From: Dehalococcoidia bacterium
Lineage (GTDB): Bacteria > Chloroflexota > Dehalococcoidia > UBA2979
Direction: 5' to 3'
Length of the DNA: 64,000 nucleotides
Assembly (NCBI GenBank): GCA_009379925.1
Contig: WHSU01000009.1
Coordinates: 1 to 64,000 of the forward strand
Positions 53,433 through 61,759 of this stretch are shown here, piece by piece. The position numbers were made by a program, and so were the translations under genes. The notes beneath the pieces are model-generated. The model made no database searches and had not been told where the DNA came from. It was given only the letters and a program-made list of their open reading frames with translations. Position 1 is the first letter of the stretch, and each line of letters starts with the position of its first letter.

Positions 53433-53690
53433 GTCACGGTAGCGGCGAACGATACCAGGGAAGCCGGCCAGGAGCCGTACTCGACCACAAGGGCGACCCG
53501 AGAGCTACCCGGAGAACGGACCGACCGCACCCCTGGTGCACGCCAAAGTTGACCTCCGCCTAGACGCGTGCTCCGCACGAGCGCAGCGCGCGCAAGGGCG
53601 CACAGGTGCTGTCGCTCGACCACTACCGGGAAGTCCGGCGACTGCTGAGCGGCACCGCCTCCACCACCCATCGCGTATCCTCACGCCGAG
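53433..53690. other. Gene-free segment, possible coding remnant
   Basis: No credible start or full domain is seen. One frame (about 53589-53654) reads KGAQVLSLDHYREVRRLLSG, which looks protein-like and faintly recalls insertion-element transposase C-termini. Too little remains to name it. Confidence 0.3.
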
Positions 53691-54707
53691 GTGTACGGGA
53701 TGCCCCAGCGGGCGACGAAACGGCTTGTAGTCTTCGGCGACGGGCGGATCCCGGTCAGCCGCATGCTCGTCCTGGCCGCGTGCGATGCGGCGCGCGTGGT
53801 CCCGGGTGTCGAGGTGGTGGCGGTCTGCGAGGTGGCGACGGCGTCCGCCCCCGCACCGTCCCTGGAGCGGCGCCTGGCCATCGGGGCGCGCCGGCGTCTC
53901 GCGCGCTGGCCGTCGCAGCCGGCGCCACGGGGGACGCCGCCGCCCGTGCCCCCGATGCAGCGCATCGCGGAGGTCCAGGACGTGCCGCTGCTGGTGCCGC
54001 CTCGGCTACAGGTGAACCACCCGGCGTTCCGCGAGGAGCTGCGGGCACTCGGGGTGGACCTCGGGCTGTCGCTGTACTGCGGGCAGGTCTTTCGGCCGCC
54101 GCTGCTCGCGCTCTTCGAGGGCGGCGTGGCGAACTTCCACAACGGGCTGCTGCCGGAATACCGAGGGCTGGGCGCCACCGCATGGTCGATCTACAACGGC
54201 GAGGAGCGCACCGGCTTCACCTTCCACTGGATGTCGCCCGGCATCGACGAGGGCGCGGTGCTCCTTCGGGACTCGGTAGCGGTCACGCCTGAGCGCTCCG
54301 CTCCGTCGCTCGAGGTTGCGAAGACACGGGCGGCCATCCCCCACCTTCGCGAAGTGCTTCGGTGCATGGTTGCCGGCGAGCCCGGCGTCCCGCAGGGCGA
54401 CGGCGGCCGCTACTTCAGCGCGCAGGACCACGCCGTGATGCGCGAGGTCGATGATCCGGCGGCGCGCACCTCGGACGAACTGCTCCGGCGGCTGCGGGCC
54501 TTCGGGAGTCTCACCATCACCCTCGACCGTCCCTACAGCGTGACGGAGCTGGCGCGCGTGGCGCCGGGCGGACGGCGGCCTCGGCTGGCCTTCATCGCGG
54601 CCGACGGCGTGCTCCTCGCCCCGACCCGCATCGATGGCCTGCTGGCGCCGGCGTTCCGCGCCTACCGGGCAGCCGCGGACCTGTACCGGCGCGCACGGCC
54701 CCGGTAG
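53691..54707 (+). CDS. Formyltransferase-fold protein (MetFmt-like)
   Basis: 338 residues from ATG 53691 (ATG 53700 also possible). VVFGDGRIPVS opens the Rossmann half; FHNGLLPEYRGLGATAWSIY then EERTGFTFHWMSPGIDEGAV is the formyl_trans_N pattern with Asn and the HxxxLPxYRG-type catalytic region. Related enzymes use 10-formyl-tetrahydrofolate on methionyl-tRNA, UDP-sugars or glycinamide ribotide. The spacing and low C-terminal similarity suggest a specialised transferase, not the housekeeping Fmt. It converges with the VOC gene. Confidence 0.75.
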   Translation: MYGMPQRATKRLVVFGDGRIPVSRMLVLAACDAARVVPGVEVVAVCEVATASAPAPSLERRLAIGARRRLARWPSQPAPRGTPPPVPPMQRIAEVQDVPLLVPPRLQVNHPAFREELRALGVDLGLSLYCGQVFRPPLLALFEGGVANFHNGLLPEYRGLGATAWSIYNGEERTGFTFHWMSPGIDEGAVLLRDSVAVTPERSAPSLEVAKTRAAIPHLREVLRCMVAGEPGVPQGDGGRYFSAQDHAVMREVDDPAARTSDELLRRLRAFGSLTITLDRPYSVTELARVAPGGRRPRLAFIAADGVLLAPTRIDGLLAPAFRAYRAAADLYRRARPR

Positions 54708-54732
54708 GGGCGAGACCCGCTCTGCCCGGCTC

Positions 54733-55330
54733 TCACCGCAGCTCGACGACGCCTCTCGCGCATTCGATGGTCGCGATCAACGCGAAGTCCTGCCCGCGAC
54801 ACCTCGATGTTCGCGCCAAGCGCGTCGAGTTCCCGGCGGATGTCGGGCTCAGGATGCTCGGCGCGCAGGGACAGCAGGCGGCAGCCACTCGGGTGCTTGC
54901 CGGCACGGTCGGGCCGCCCGCGCCGATAGGAGATGAGAAACGGCACGACACCGCCGTGGGACTGGGTCATCGAGTACTCGTTTGGCCCGCCGGGGTCGTG
55001 GTCGAAGCGAATCGTCATCCCAAAGGGCTGCTCAACGCCAGACGCACGGACGCGCAGTACGGCCGCCTCGACGTCATGGGCGCGGACTCCCCAGGTGAGG
55101 AGGCGAGGTTCGTTTGCAAAGCCGGCGCCGAACGTCAGCACCATCCCCGCGTCGCGATTCGGGGCGACCACTTCGATGTGAGTCGCATCACCGAGGGAGA
55201 GCGAGCGGCTGAAGAGGTCCGGGGTGCGGTGCATCCCGGGACCGTCCGGCGTCACGCCGAGACGTTCCTCGATGGCCGTGACCGCGGCATCGCGGGTCGG
55301 TGCGCCGAAGACGAGTTGGTCGATCTCCAT
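54733..55330 (-). pseudogene. VOC/glyoxalase-like protein with a C-terminal frameshift
   Basis: From ATG 55330, MEIDQLVFGAPTRDAAVTAI through ELDALGANIEVSRA reads well. Then, near 54800, the natural continuation QDFALIATIECARGVVELR (to TGA at 54733) lies in the next frame; the unshifted frame runs on to 54662 as Arg-rich sequence. The paralogue at 29812 has the intact ending PLALSAEIGGPDG, which supports a one-base loss here. About 200 residues when repaired. The substrate is unknown. Either a real frameshift or a sequence error. Confidence 0.7.
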
Positions 55331-55370
55331 GGACGGCCGCCTTCCGAGGGCATGCCTCCCGTACCGGCTG

Positions 55371-56519
55371 TCAGGCGCCGGTCCGCAGGCAGGCGAGTGC
55401 CGCCGCGACTTGCGCCTCGCGACCCAGCGCGTGTCCGGTCCGCTGTAGCGCGGCCGCCAGTTCTGCCGCGCTATCGGCGCGCAGTGTAGCGTGGCCGACC
55501 TTGCGCCCGGGGCGAGGCTGCTTTCCGTAGTCGTGCCAGTGTCCGGCCGGGTCGCGCAACACTGCGGTGGCATCGGGCATGTCGCCGACCCAGTTCAACA
55601 TGCAGGCGTGGCCGAGCATCCGAGTGTCGCCCAGCGGCAGGCCCAGTACCGCGCGCAGATGGTTCTGGAACTGGCTGGTCTCGCTGCCCTCGATGGTCCA
55701 GTGACCGGAGTTGTGCACGCGCGGCGCCATCTCGTTCGCCAGCAGTTCGCCGCCACGGCAGAACAGCTCCAGCGCGAACACACCGACGTAGTCCAGCCGT
55801 TCGGCGAGCCGGCGCGCGTAGCCCTCGGCGGCCTCGCGCAGCCCCGCGTCCACACTGGCCGGGGCGAGGCTGACCGACAGGATCCCGTCTACATGCCAGT
55901 TCTGCGTCAGCGGCCAGCTGCGGAACTCGCTGTCGCGTCCGCGCACGGCGACCACGCTCAGCTCGCGCTGGAACGGCACGAACGCCTCGACGATCAGCCC
56001 CACCTCGTCCGCCTGCGACCCGAGCGCCTCCCACGCCTCGCCGGCATCGGCGGGCGACTGGATGCGGAACTGGCCCTTGCCGTCATAGCCCAGCCGCCGG
56101 GTCTTGAGGATGCACGGGGCGCCGACCTGTGCGACCGCGGTATCGAGGGACGCCCGGTCGGTCACGTCGATGAAGTCCGGTACGGGGATGCCCAGTTCGC
56201 GGAACAGGCTCTTCTCGTCCAGCCGGTCCTGCGCGACCGCCAGGGCGCCCGGGTTCGGGAACACAGGCAGCCGCGTGGAAAGCCACTGCGCGCTTTCGGC
56301 GGGCACGTTCTCAAAGTCGAAGGTGGCCACATCGACGCTCGAGGCGAACTCGGCCAGCGCCTCGCGGTCGCGGTAGTCGCCCACCAGCAGCGGCGCAACC
56401 TGTCCGGCGCAGGCGTCGGCCACCGTGTCCATCACCTGGAAGCGCAAGCCGAGCGGTATGCCGGCGATCGCCAGCATCCGAGCGAGCTGCCCGCCTCCCA
56501 GGATGCCTACGGTGGTCAT
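55371..56519 (-). CDS. purK: N5-carboxyaminoimidazole ribonucleotide synthase
   Basis: 382 residues. [18 protein letters not shown], the ATP-grasp segments [17 protein letters not shown] and [20 protein letters not shown], and the C-terminal domain are standard. It carboxylates AIR with ATP and bicarbonate to N5-CAIR, which PurE then rearranges. It overlaps purE by 4 bases (ATGA), as in many bacteria. Confidence 0.96.
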   Translation of the reverse strand: MTTVGILGGGQLARMLAIAGIPLGLRFQVMDTVADACAGQVAPLLVGDYRDREALAEFASSVDVATFDFENVPAESAQWLSTRLPVFPNPGALAVAQDRLDEKSLFRELGIPVPDFIDVTDRASLDTAVAQVGAPCILKTRRLGYDGKGQFRIQSPADAGEAWEALGSQADEVGLIVEAFVPFQRELSVVAVRGRDSEFRSWPLTQNWHVDGILSVSLAPASVDAGLREAAEGYARRLAERLDYVGVFALELFCRGGELLANEMAPRVHNSGHWTIEGSETSQFQNHLRAVLGLPLGDTRMLGHACMLNWVGDMPDATAVLRDPAGHWHDYGKQPRPGRKVGHATLRADSAAELAAALQRTGHALGREAQVAAALACLRTGA

Positions 56520-57016
56520 TCGCGCGGGTCGTCGTGGGCCAGCACGTCCTCGGTTTGGCGCTGGCGCAGGGCCTCGAGGGCCGCGCCAACGTCCGGATGC
56601 TCCGAAGCCAGCATCGCCGCGGCGAACAGCCCGGCGTTCGTCGCGCCCGCGGCGCCGATGGCGAACGTGGCCACCGGGATGCCCGCGGGCATCTGCACGA
56701 TCGACAGCAGCGAGTCCATGCCGCTCAACGCCTTCGACTGCACCGGCACGCCCAGCACCGGCACCGGGGTCTTCGAGGCGAGCATGCCCGGCAAGGCCGC
56801 GGCGCCGCCAGCGCCAGCGATGATGGCGCGCAGGCCGCGCGGGCCGGCGCTCTCCGCGTAGGAGAACATCAGGTCCGGTGTACGGTGCGCCGACACGACC
56901 TTCACTTCGTAGGGCACGCCGAGGTCGTCGAGCCTCTGCGCGGCATGCTGCATGGTCTCCCAGTCCGAGCGGGAGCCCATCACGATGCCGACGAGTGGTG
57001 CGCGGTCCGTGGTCAA
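56516..57016 (-). CDS. purE: N5-carboxyaminoimidazole ribonucleotide mutase
   Basis: About 166 residues from a TTG at 57016 with GGAGG upstream; the frame runs further but upstream is Arg/Pro-rich noise. [60 protein letters not shown] and [20 protein letters not shown] cover the family. It converts N5-CAIR to CAIR. Confidence 0.94.
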   Translation of the reverse strand: MTTDRAPLVGIVMGSRSDWETMQHAAQRLDDLGVPYEVKVVSAHRTPDLMFSYAESAGPRGLRAIIAGAGGAAALPGMLASKTPVPVLGVPVQSKALSGMDSLLSIVQMPAGIPVATFAIGAAGATNAGLFAAAMLASEHPDVGAALEALRQRQTEDVLAHDDPRE

Positions 57017-57033
57017 CCTCGGTGCCTCCGTAA

Positions 57034-57435
57034 CTACGCGCTCGGGCCGGCTGTGGGGTCGGGGCCGAGGATGATCGAGGCGAACTGGCGAGCCACCTGG
57101 TTGCGCTGGTGCTGGTCGCCGAAGAGTGCCGCGGAGGCGTGCTCCTCGCCGGTCGCTTCGCGGGCGAACCGTCGCGCGGCGGCCTCGAGGTCGGCGCGCG
57201 ATTCGTCGATGTAGTCCTGATGCACCTCGGCCGGGCGGATGTTGCGGAGGAGCAACTCGCGGTTGCCCTCCAGCGCGAAGAGCACGGCCTCCGCCATCTC
57301 GGCGCGGTCGGGGCCCCAAGCGGCGATGAAGTGGAGGCACGGAAGCGGGTCGGGGGTGCGAGGAAACGGCGGCAGCATCTCCAGGTCGATGCGCCGGCGG
57401 CACTCGATCATCGGACAGCGGACTTCCGTCGGCAT
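57034..57435 (-). CDS. Small protein of unknown function between purD and purE
   Basis: 133 residues from ATG 57435. The N-terminal [20 protein letters not shown] has a CxxxxxC arrangement; the rest is helical and charged ([19 protein letters not shown], then [20 protein letters not shown]). It is close to its neighbours (4 bases after purD, 17 before purE), so it is cotranscribed with the purine genes. No family recognised. Confidence 0.6.
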   Translation of the reverse strand: MPTEVRCPMIECRRRIDLEMLPPFPRTPDPLPCLHFIAAWGPDRAEMAEAVLFALEGNRELLLRNIRPAEVHQDYIDESRADLEAAARRFAREATGEEHASAALFGDQHQRNQVARQFASIILGPDPTAGPSA

Positions 57436-57439
57436 GCGG

Positions 57440-58741
57440 TCATGATGACACAGGGGGCACGGGCAGGGCGTGCTCGGCCGCTGCGCCGATGTCCGTGCGG
57501 TAGTAGGCCCCTTCGAAGCGGATCCGGCGCACGTTGTCGTACGCCTGCTCGCGTGCATCGGCGATGGTGTCGCCTCGCGCGACCACGCAGAGCACCCGCC
57601 CGCCGGCCGTGACGAGACGGCCCGAAGGGCCGCGCTTCACGCCGGCGAAGAAGACCCGCACGTCGTCGTCGACGGCGTCGAGGCCCTCGATGGGCTTGCC
57701 GGTCTCGTACGGACCTGGGTAGCCGCCCGAGGCCATCATCACCCCGACCGTGGCGGTGTCGTCCCACTCGACTGGGGCCTCGGCGAGCCGACCGTGGGCG
57801 ACGGCGTCGCAGATCGCGAGGAGATCCGAGCGCAGCTTCGGCATCAGCGCCTCGGTCTCCGGGTCCCCGAAGCGAGCGTTGAACTCGACGACCTTCGGGC
57901 CGCCCTCGGTGAGCATCATGCCGGGAAAGAGCACGCCGCGGTACGGGCGGCCGGCGTCAGCCAGCGCACGAATCGCGCGTTCGGTCACCTCGCTGCGGAT
58001 GCCCTCGGCGGTGGCATCGTCGAGCCAGCCGGGCGGTGAGTACACGCCCATGCCGCCGGTGTTCGGCCCCAGGTTGCCGTCGAAGATCGGTTTGTGGTCG
58101 CACGAGAACGGCATGTGTCGCACCGTCACGCCGTCCGTGAACGCGTGCGCCGACGTCTCCGGCCCGTACATACGCTCCTCGATGACCACGCGCCGCCCGG
58201 CGGCGCCAAAGGCGCCTCCGAGCATCGCGGCATCGATGGCCGTCTCGGCCTGTTCGAGGGTGTCGCAGACGGTGACGCCTTTGCCGGCAGCCAGCCCGTC
58301 TGCCTTCACCACGACGCCATGCCCGGACTCGCGGATATCGCGCTTCGCCTCGTCGGGGTCGTCGAAGGCGTGTGCGCGGGCGGTGGCGATGCCGACGTCC
58401 GCCATCAGTTGCTTGGCGAACGACTTCGACGACTCGATCTCGGCCGCGGCCGCGGTCGGCCCGAACGTGGGGATGCCCTCGGCGGTCAGGCGGTCGACGA
58501 CTCCCGCCGCCAGCGGGTCCTCGGGCCCCACGATCACGAGGTCGGCGCGGATGCGCTGCGCCAGCCGGACGACGGCATCGAGGTCGTTGGCGGCGACGTG
58601 GGTGACGGTCTCGCCGTACTCGGCGATACCGGGGTTGCCGGGCGCCGCCCAGAGCTTCGCGAGGTCGGGCGACTGCGCCAGCTTCCAGGCAAGAGCGTGC
58701 TCGCGTGCCCCGCTGCCGAGGAGGAGGACGTTCAGCGCCAT
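57440..58741 (-). CDS. purD: Phosphoribosylamine-glycine ligase
   Basis: 433 residues from ATG 58741. NVLLLGSGAREHALAWKLAQ opens the N domain; ATP-grasp elements include VVKADGLAAGKGVTVCDTLE, MPFSCDHKPIFDGNLGPNTG, GVLFPGMML and EFNARFGDPETEALMPKL. It makes glycinamide ribonucleotide, the second step of purine synthesis. It lies 25 bases after guaA. Confidence 0.96.
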   Translation of the reverse strand: MALNVLLLGSGAREHALAWKLAQSPDLAKLWAAPGNPGIAEYGETVTHVAANDLDAVVRLAQRIRADLVIVGPEDPLAAGVVDRLTAEGIPTFGPTAAAAEIESSKSFAKQLMADVGIATARAHAFDDPDEAKRDIRESGHGVVVKADGLAAGKGVTVCDTLEQAETAIDAAMLGGAFGAAGRRVVIEERMYGPETSAHAFTDGVTVRHMPFSCDHKPIFDGNLGPNTGGMGVYSPPGWLDDATAEGIRSEVTERAIRALADAGRPYRGVLFPGMMLTEGGPKVVEFNARFGDPETEALMPKLRSDLLAICDAVAHGRLAEAPVEWDDTATVGVMMASGGYPGPYETGKPIEGLDAVDDDVRVFFAGVKRGPSGRLVTAGGRVLCVVARGDTIADAREQAYDNVRRIRFEGAYYRTDIGAAAEHALPVPPVSS

Positions 58742-58766
58742 CGCGGGCTCCTCATCAACCGGGTGA

Positions 58767-60473
58767 CTACTCCCACTCAATCGTGCCGGGGGGCTTCGAG
58801 GTGATGTCGTAGACGACGCGGTTCACCTCGGGCACCTCGTTGACGATGCGGCTGGAGATGGTGGCGAGGAGGTCGTAAGGGAGGCGCGCCCAGTCCGCGG
58901 TCATGGCGTCCTCGGCGGTGACGAAGCGCAGCGCGACGCAGTAGCCGTAGGTGCGGTAGTCGCCCTGCACGCCCACGGTCTTGGTGTCGGTGAGGACGGC
59001 GAAGGACTGCCAGAGGTCGTAGTAGACGCGCGCCTTCTTGATCTCGTCCATCACGATCCAGTCGGCGCGGCGCAGTACATCGAGGCGGTCGCGGGTTACC
59101 TCGCCGATCACGCGGATGGCGAGGCCGGGGCCGGGGAACGGCTGCCGGTACACCATCTCGTCGGGCAGCCCGAGTTCCTTGCCGACGCGGCGGACCTCGT
59201 CCTTGAACAGGTTGCGCAGCGGCTCGATGAGCGTCAGCCGCATGTCCTTTGGCAGCCCGCCGACGTTGTGGTGCGTCTTGATCTTCACTGCCGCGTTGCT
59301 GCCCGTGGAGGCGGACTCGATGACGTCGGGGTAGGTTGTGCCCTGCGCGATGAAGTCCACCTGTCCTAGCGACTTCGCCTCGTCCTCGAAGAGCCGGATG
59401 AAGGTCTCGCCGATACGCTTGCGTTTCGTCTCGGGGTTCGTGACCTCCGAGAGGTCGCGCAGGAAGCGCTCCTCCGCCTCGACGTGGCGGAGGTTGATCG
59501 CCATGTGCTCGCGGAAGGTGGTCACCACGCGGTCCGCCTCGCCGAGGCGGAGCAGTCCATTGTCGACAAAGATGCAGGTGAGCTGGTCGCCGACCGCTCG
59601 ATGCACGAGTGCGGCGGCTACGGCGGAGTCGACGCCGCCCGAGAGCGCGCAGATCACCTGACCGCCGCCCACGCTCTTGCGGATGCCCTCGACGGACTCT
59701 TCGACGAAGTTGCTCGCGGTCCAGTCGCCGGCGCAACCCGCCACCTCGAAGAGGAAGTTGCGGATCAGCTGGTCGCCCTGCGGCGTATGTACCACCTCGG
59801 GGTGGAACTGGATGCCGATGTGCCCCTCACCGTCCGCCATCGCCGCGATGGGGGCGTTCTCGGACTGGGCGATCGAGCGGAAGCCCGGCGGCATCTGCTC
59901 GATGCGGTCGCCGTGGGACATCCACACGGGCATCGAGCCGGGGAGGTCGCGGAAGATCGGGTTCGCCGCCTCCGACACACCGAGCACGGCGTGGCCGAAC
60001 TCGCGGCTGGTCGCCGGCTCTACGCGGCCGCCCAGGGTGTGCGCCAGCAGCTGCATGCCGTAGCACACGCCGAGCACCGGGACGCGCGAGTTGATGACGT
60101 AAGGGGGTAGGGAGGGTGCGCCGGGCTCGTACACGGAGGCGGGGCCGCCGGAGAGGATAAACGCCTTCACCTTCAGGTGGTTCAGTTTCTCGGCCGGGGC
60201 GTCCCACGGGATCAGCTCGGAGTAGACGTTGGCCTCACGGATGCGCCGCGCGATCAGCATCGAGTACTGCGAGCCGTAGTCGAGCACCACAACCGCCTCG
60301 GGAGCGTTGGGCGCGGGGTGTAGGACCTGACCGGGCTCGCGGGCCTCCGCGATTTCGAGGTAGGTGGCGACTTCGCTATCGCCGGAGCCTCGGACGCGGT
60401 CTTGCGCGCGCTGCTCCTCGCTGGGAACGGTGATGCGCTCCGCGGGTGCGGATGGCTCGGCCGAGTCGACCAT
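58767..60473 (-). CDS. guaA: GMP synthase (glutamine-hydrolysing)
   Basis: 568 residues. The class I amidotransferase domain has the nucleophile in [13 protein letters not shown] and [12 protein letters not shown]; the PP-loop ATP domain has [20 protein letters not shown]; the dimerisation domain ends KPPGTIEWE. It aminates XMP to GMP. The N-terminus carries about 55 residues before the usual [11 protein letters not shown], rich in Glu/Ala/Pro; a later start near that point is possible. It is divergent from the Sua5 gene. Confidence 0.95.
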   Translation of the reverse strand: MVDSAEPSAPAERITVPSEEQRAQDRVRGSGDSEVATYLEIAEAREPGQVLHPAPNAPEAVVVLDYGSQYSMLIARRIREANVYSELIPWDAPAEKLNHLKVKAFILSGGPASVYEPGAPSLPPYVINSRVPVLGVCYGMQLLAHTLGGRVEPATSREFGHAVLGVSEAANPIFRDLPGSMPVWMSHGDRIEQMPPGFRSIAQSENAPIAAMADGEGHIGIQFHPEVVHTPQGDQLIRNFLFEVAGCAGDWTASNFVEESVEGIRKSVGGGQVICALSGGVDSAVAAALVHRAVGDQLTCIFVDNGLLRLGEADRVVTTFREHMAINLRHVEAEERFLRDLSEVTNPETKRKRIGETFIRLFEDEAKSLGQVDFIAQGTTYPDVIESASTGSNAAVKIKTHHNVGGLPKDMRLTLIEPLRNLFKDEVRRVGKELGLPDEMVYRQPFPGPGLAIRVIGEVTRDRLDVLRRADWIVMDEIKKARVYYDLWQSFAVLTDTKTVGVQGDYRTYGYCVALRFVTAEDAMTADWARLPYDLLATISSRIVNEVPEVNRVVYDITSKPPGTIEWE

Positions 60474-60529
60474 GGCGCTGCCTGTTCGGGGAGGAAAGAC
60501 GGTGAGCAGGGATCGTATCTGCGGCTAGA

Positions 60530-61192
60530 ATGCTGGTCAACGCGGATCTCCCACACACGCTCCGCGACGCCTCCAGGAGCGACACCCTGCCCATCGTCGA
60601 CCCCGACCAGATCGACCTCGTCGTGCGAAAGCTGCATTCCGGCGGCATCGTGGCGATCCCGACCGACACGGTGTACGGCGTCGCTGCGCTGGCCACGAGC
60701 GCCGAGGCGGTGCGCGCACTGCAGCATCTGAAGGGGCGGGACGTCGACCAACCGATCGCCGTGCTGATCGACAGTGTGGTCGCGCTCGCGGCGCACCTCG
60801 AGGACCCGACAGCGCTCGATGGCGTCGTGGGGTTCTGGCCGGGCGCACTGACCGCCATCGTGCGTGCTCGCGCCGATGGCTCGCTGCCGGCGCCGGTGGT
60901 GAGCGCGAGCGGCACGATCGGCGTCCGCAAACCGGACGACGTGCACGCGCGCGCGGTCATCCGCGAGTGCGGCGGCCTGCTGGCCGTCACGAGCGCGAAC
61001 CGCCACGGCGACGCGCCGGCGACATCGGCCCAGGAGGTGGCGGCGACGTTCGGGATGGGCCTCATGATCCTCGATGGTGGCCCCCGCCCGGGTGGCCTCG
61101 CCTCCACGGTCGTCGACCTCAGCGGCGAGCGCCCGCGGGTCCTACGCGAGGGGCAGGTCACGGCAGCCGACCTCGGGATCGAGGAACCGTAG
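60530..61192 (+). CDS. L-threonylcarbamoyladenylate synthase (Sua5/YrdC/TsaC)
   Basis: 220 residues from ATG 60530. It makes threonylcarbamoyl-AMP from Thr, bicarbonate and ATP for the t6A modification of tRNAs reading ANN codons. YrdC-fold motifs: GGIVAIPTDTVYGVAALATS, KGRDVDQPIAVLI, FWPGALTAIV and LLAVTSANRHGDAPATS. It is the short YrdC type, without the extra Sua5 domain. Confidence 0.9.
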   Translation: MLVNADLPHTLRDASRSDTLPIVDPDQIDLVVRKLHSGGIVAIPTDTVYGVAALATSAEAVRALQHLKGRDVDQPIAVLIDSVVALAAHLEDPTALDGVVGFWPGALTAIVRARADGSLPAPVVSASGTIGVRKPDDVHARAVIRECGGLLAVTSANRHGDAPATSAQEVAATFGMGLMILDGGPRPGGLASTVVDLSGERPRVLREGQVTAADLGIEEP

Positions 61193-61280
61193 ACACGGGG
61201 GCGCCGCCCGGCATCTGACGCAACGCTCATGTACGATCGCCGCGAGGGCAGCGGGCGCCCTCGGACACGAGGGGGACGTG

Positions 61281-61757
61281 ATGCGAGTTGCCATCGGCTC
61301 TGACCACGCCGGCTACGAGCTGAAGGAGATCCTGGCCGAGCAACTTCGGGAGGTCGGCGACGACGTCACCGACTTCGGGACCGATTCGCTCGAGTCGTGC
61401 GACTACCCGGATGTCGCCATCCCGCTTGGGCGTGCGGTCGCCGGCGGCGATCACGACTTCGGCATCCTGCTCTGCTCCAACGGCGTCGGCCCGTCAATCG
61501 TCGCGAATAAGCTGCACGGGGTGCGGGCGGCGCTGTGCCACGACACGTTCTCCGCGCGCCGCGCGCGGGAGCACATTGACGCGAACGTGCTGAGCATGGG
61601 CGCGTGGGCGATCGGCCGCGGGCTCGCCTGGGACGTCGTGCAGGCGTTCCGCGGCGCGACCTTCGAGGGCGGCGAGCGCCACGAGCGCCGGTTGGGCAAG
61701 CTGAACGCGCTGGACGACGAGCTGCGGGCGCGGACGCCGGCTTCGTCTGGCAGCTGA
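61281..61757 (+). CDS. rpiB: Ribose-5-phosphate isomerase B
   Basis: 158 residues from ATG 61281 (GTG 61278 adjacent). It interconverts ribose 5-phosphate and ribulose 5-phosphate, feeding PRPP for purine and histidine synthesis. RVAIGSDHAGYELKEIL, the catalytic Cys in LLCSNGVGPSIVANKLHGVR and HDTFSARRAREHIDANVLSM are typical of the RpiB/LacAB family. Two bases before the acylase start. Confidence 0.92.
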   Translation: MRVAIGSDHAGYELKEILAEQLREVGDDVTDFGTDSLESCDYPDVAIPLGRAVAGGDHDFGILLCSNGVGPSIVANKLHGVRAALCHDTFSARRAREHIDANVLSMGAWAIGRGLAWDVVQAFRGATFEGGERHERRLGKLNALDDELRARTPASSGS

Positions 61758-61759
61758 CG

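Noticed and set aside
53433-53690. Transposase remnant
   Set aside because: A single ~20-residue protein-like stretch is too little; no terminal repeats or catalytic motif seen.
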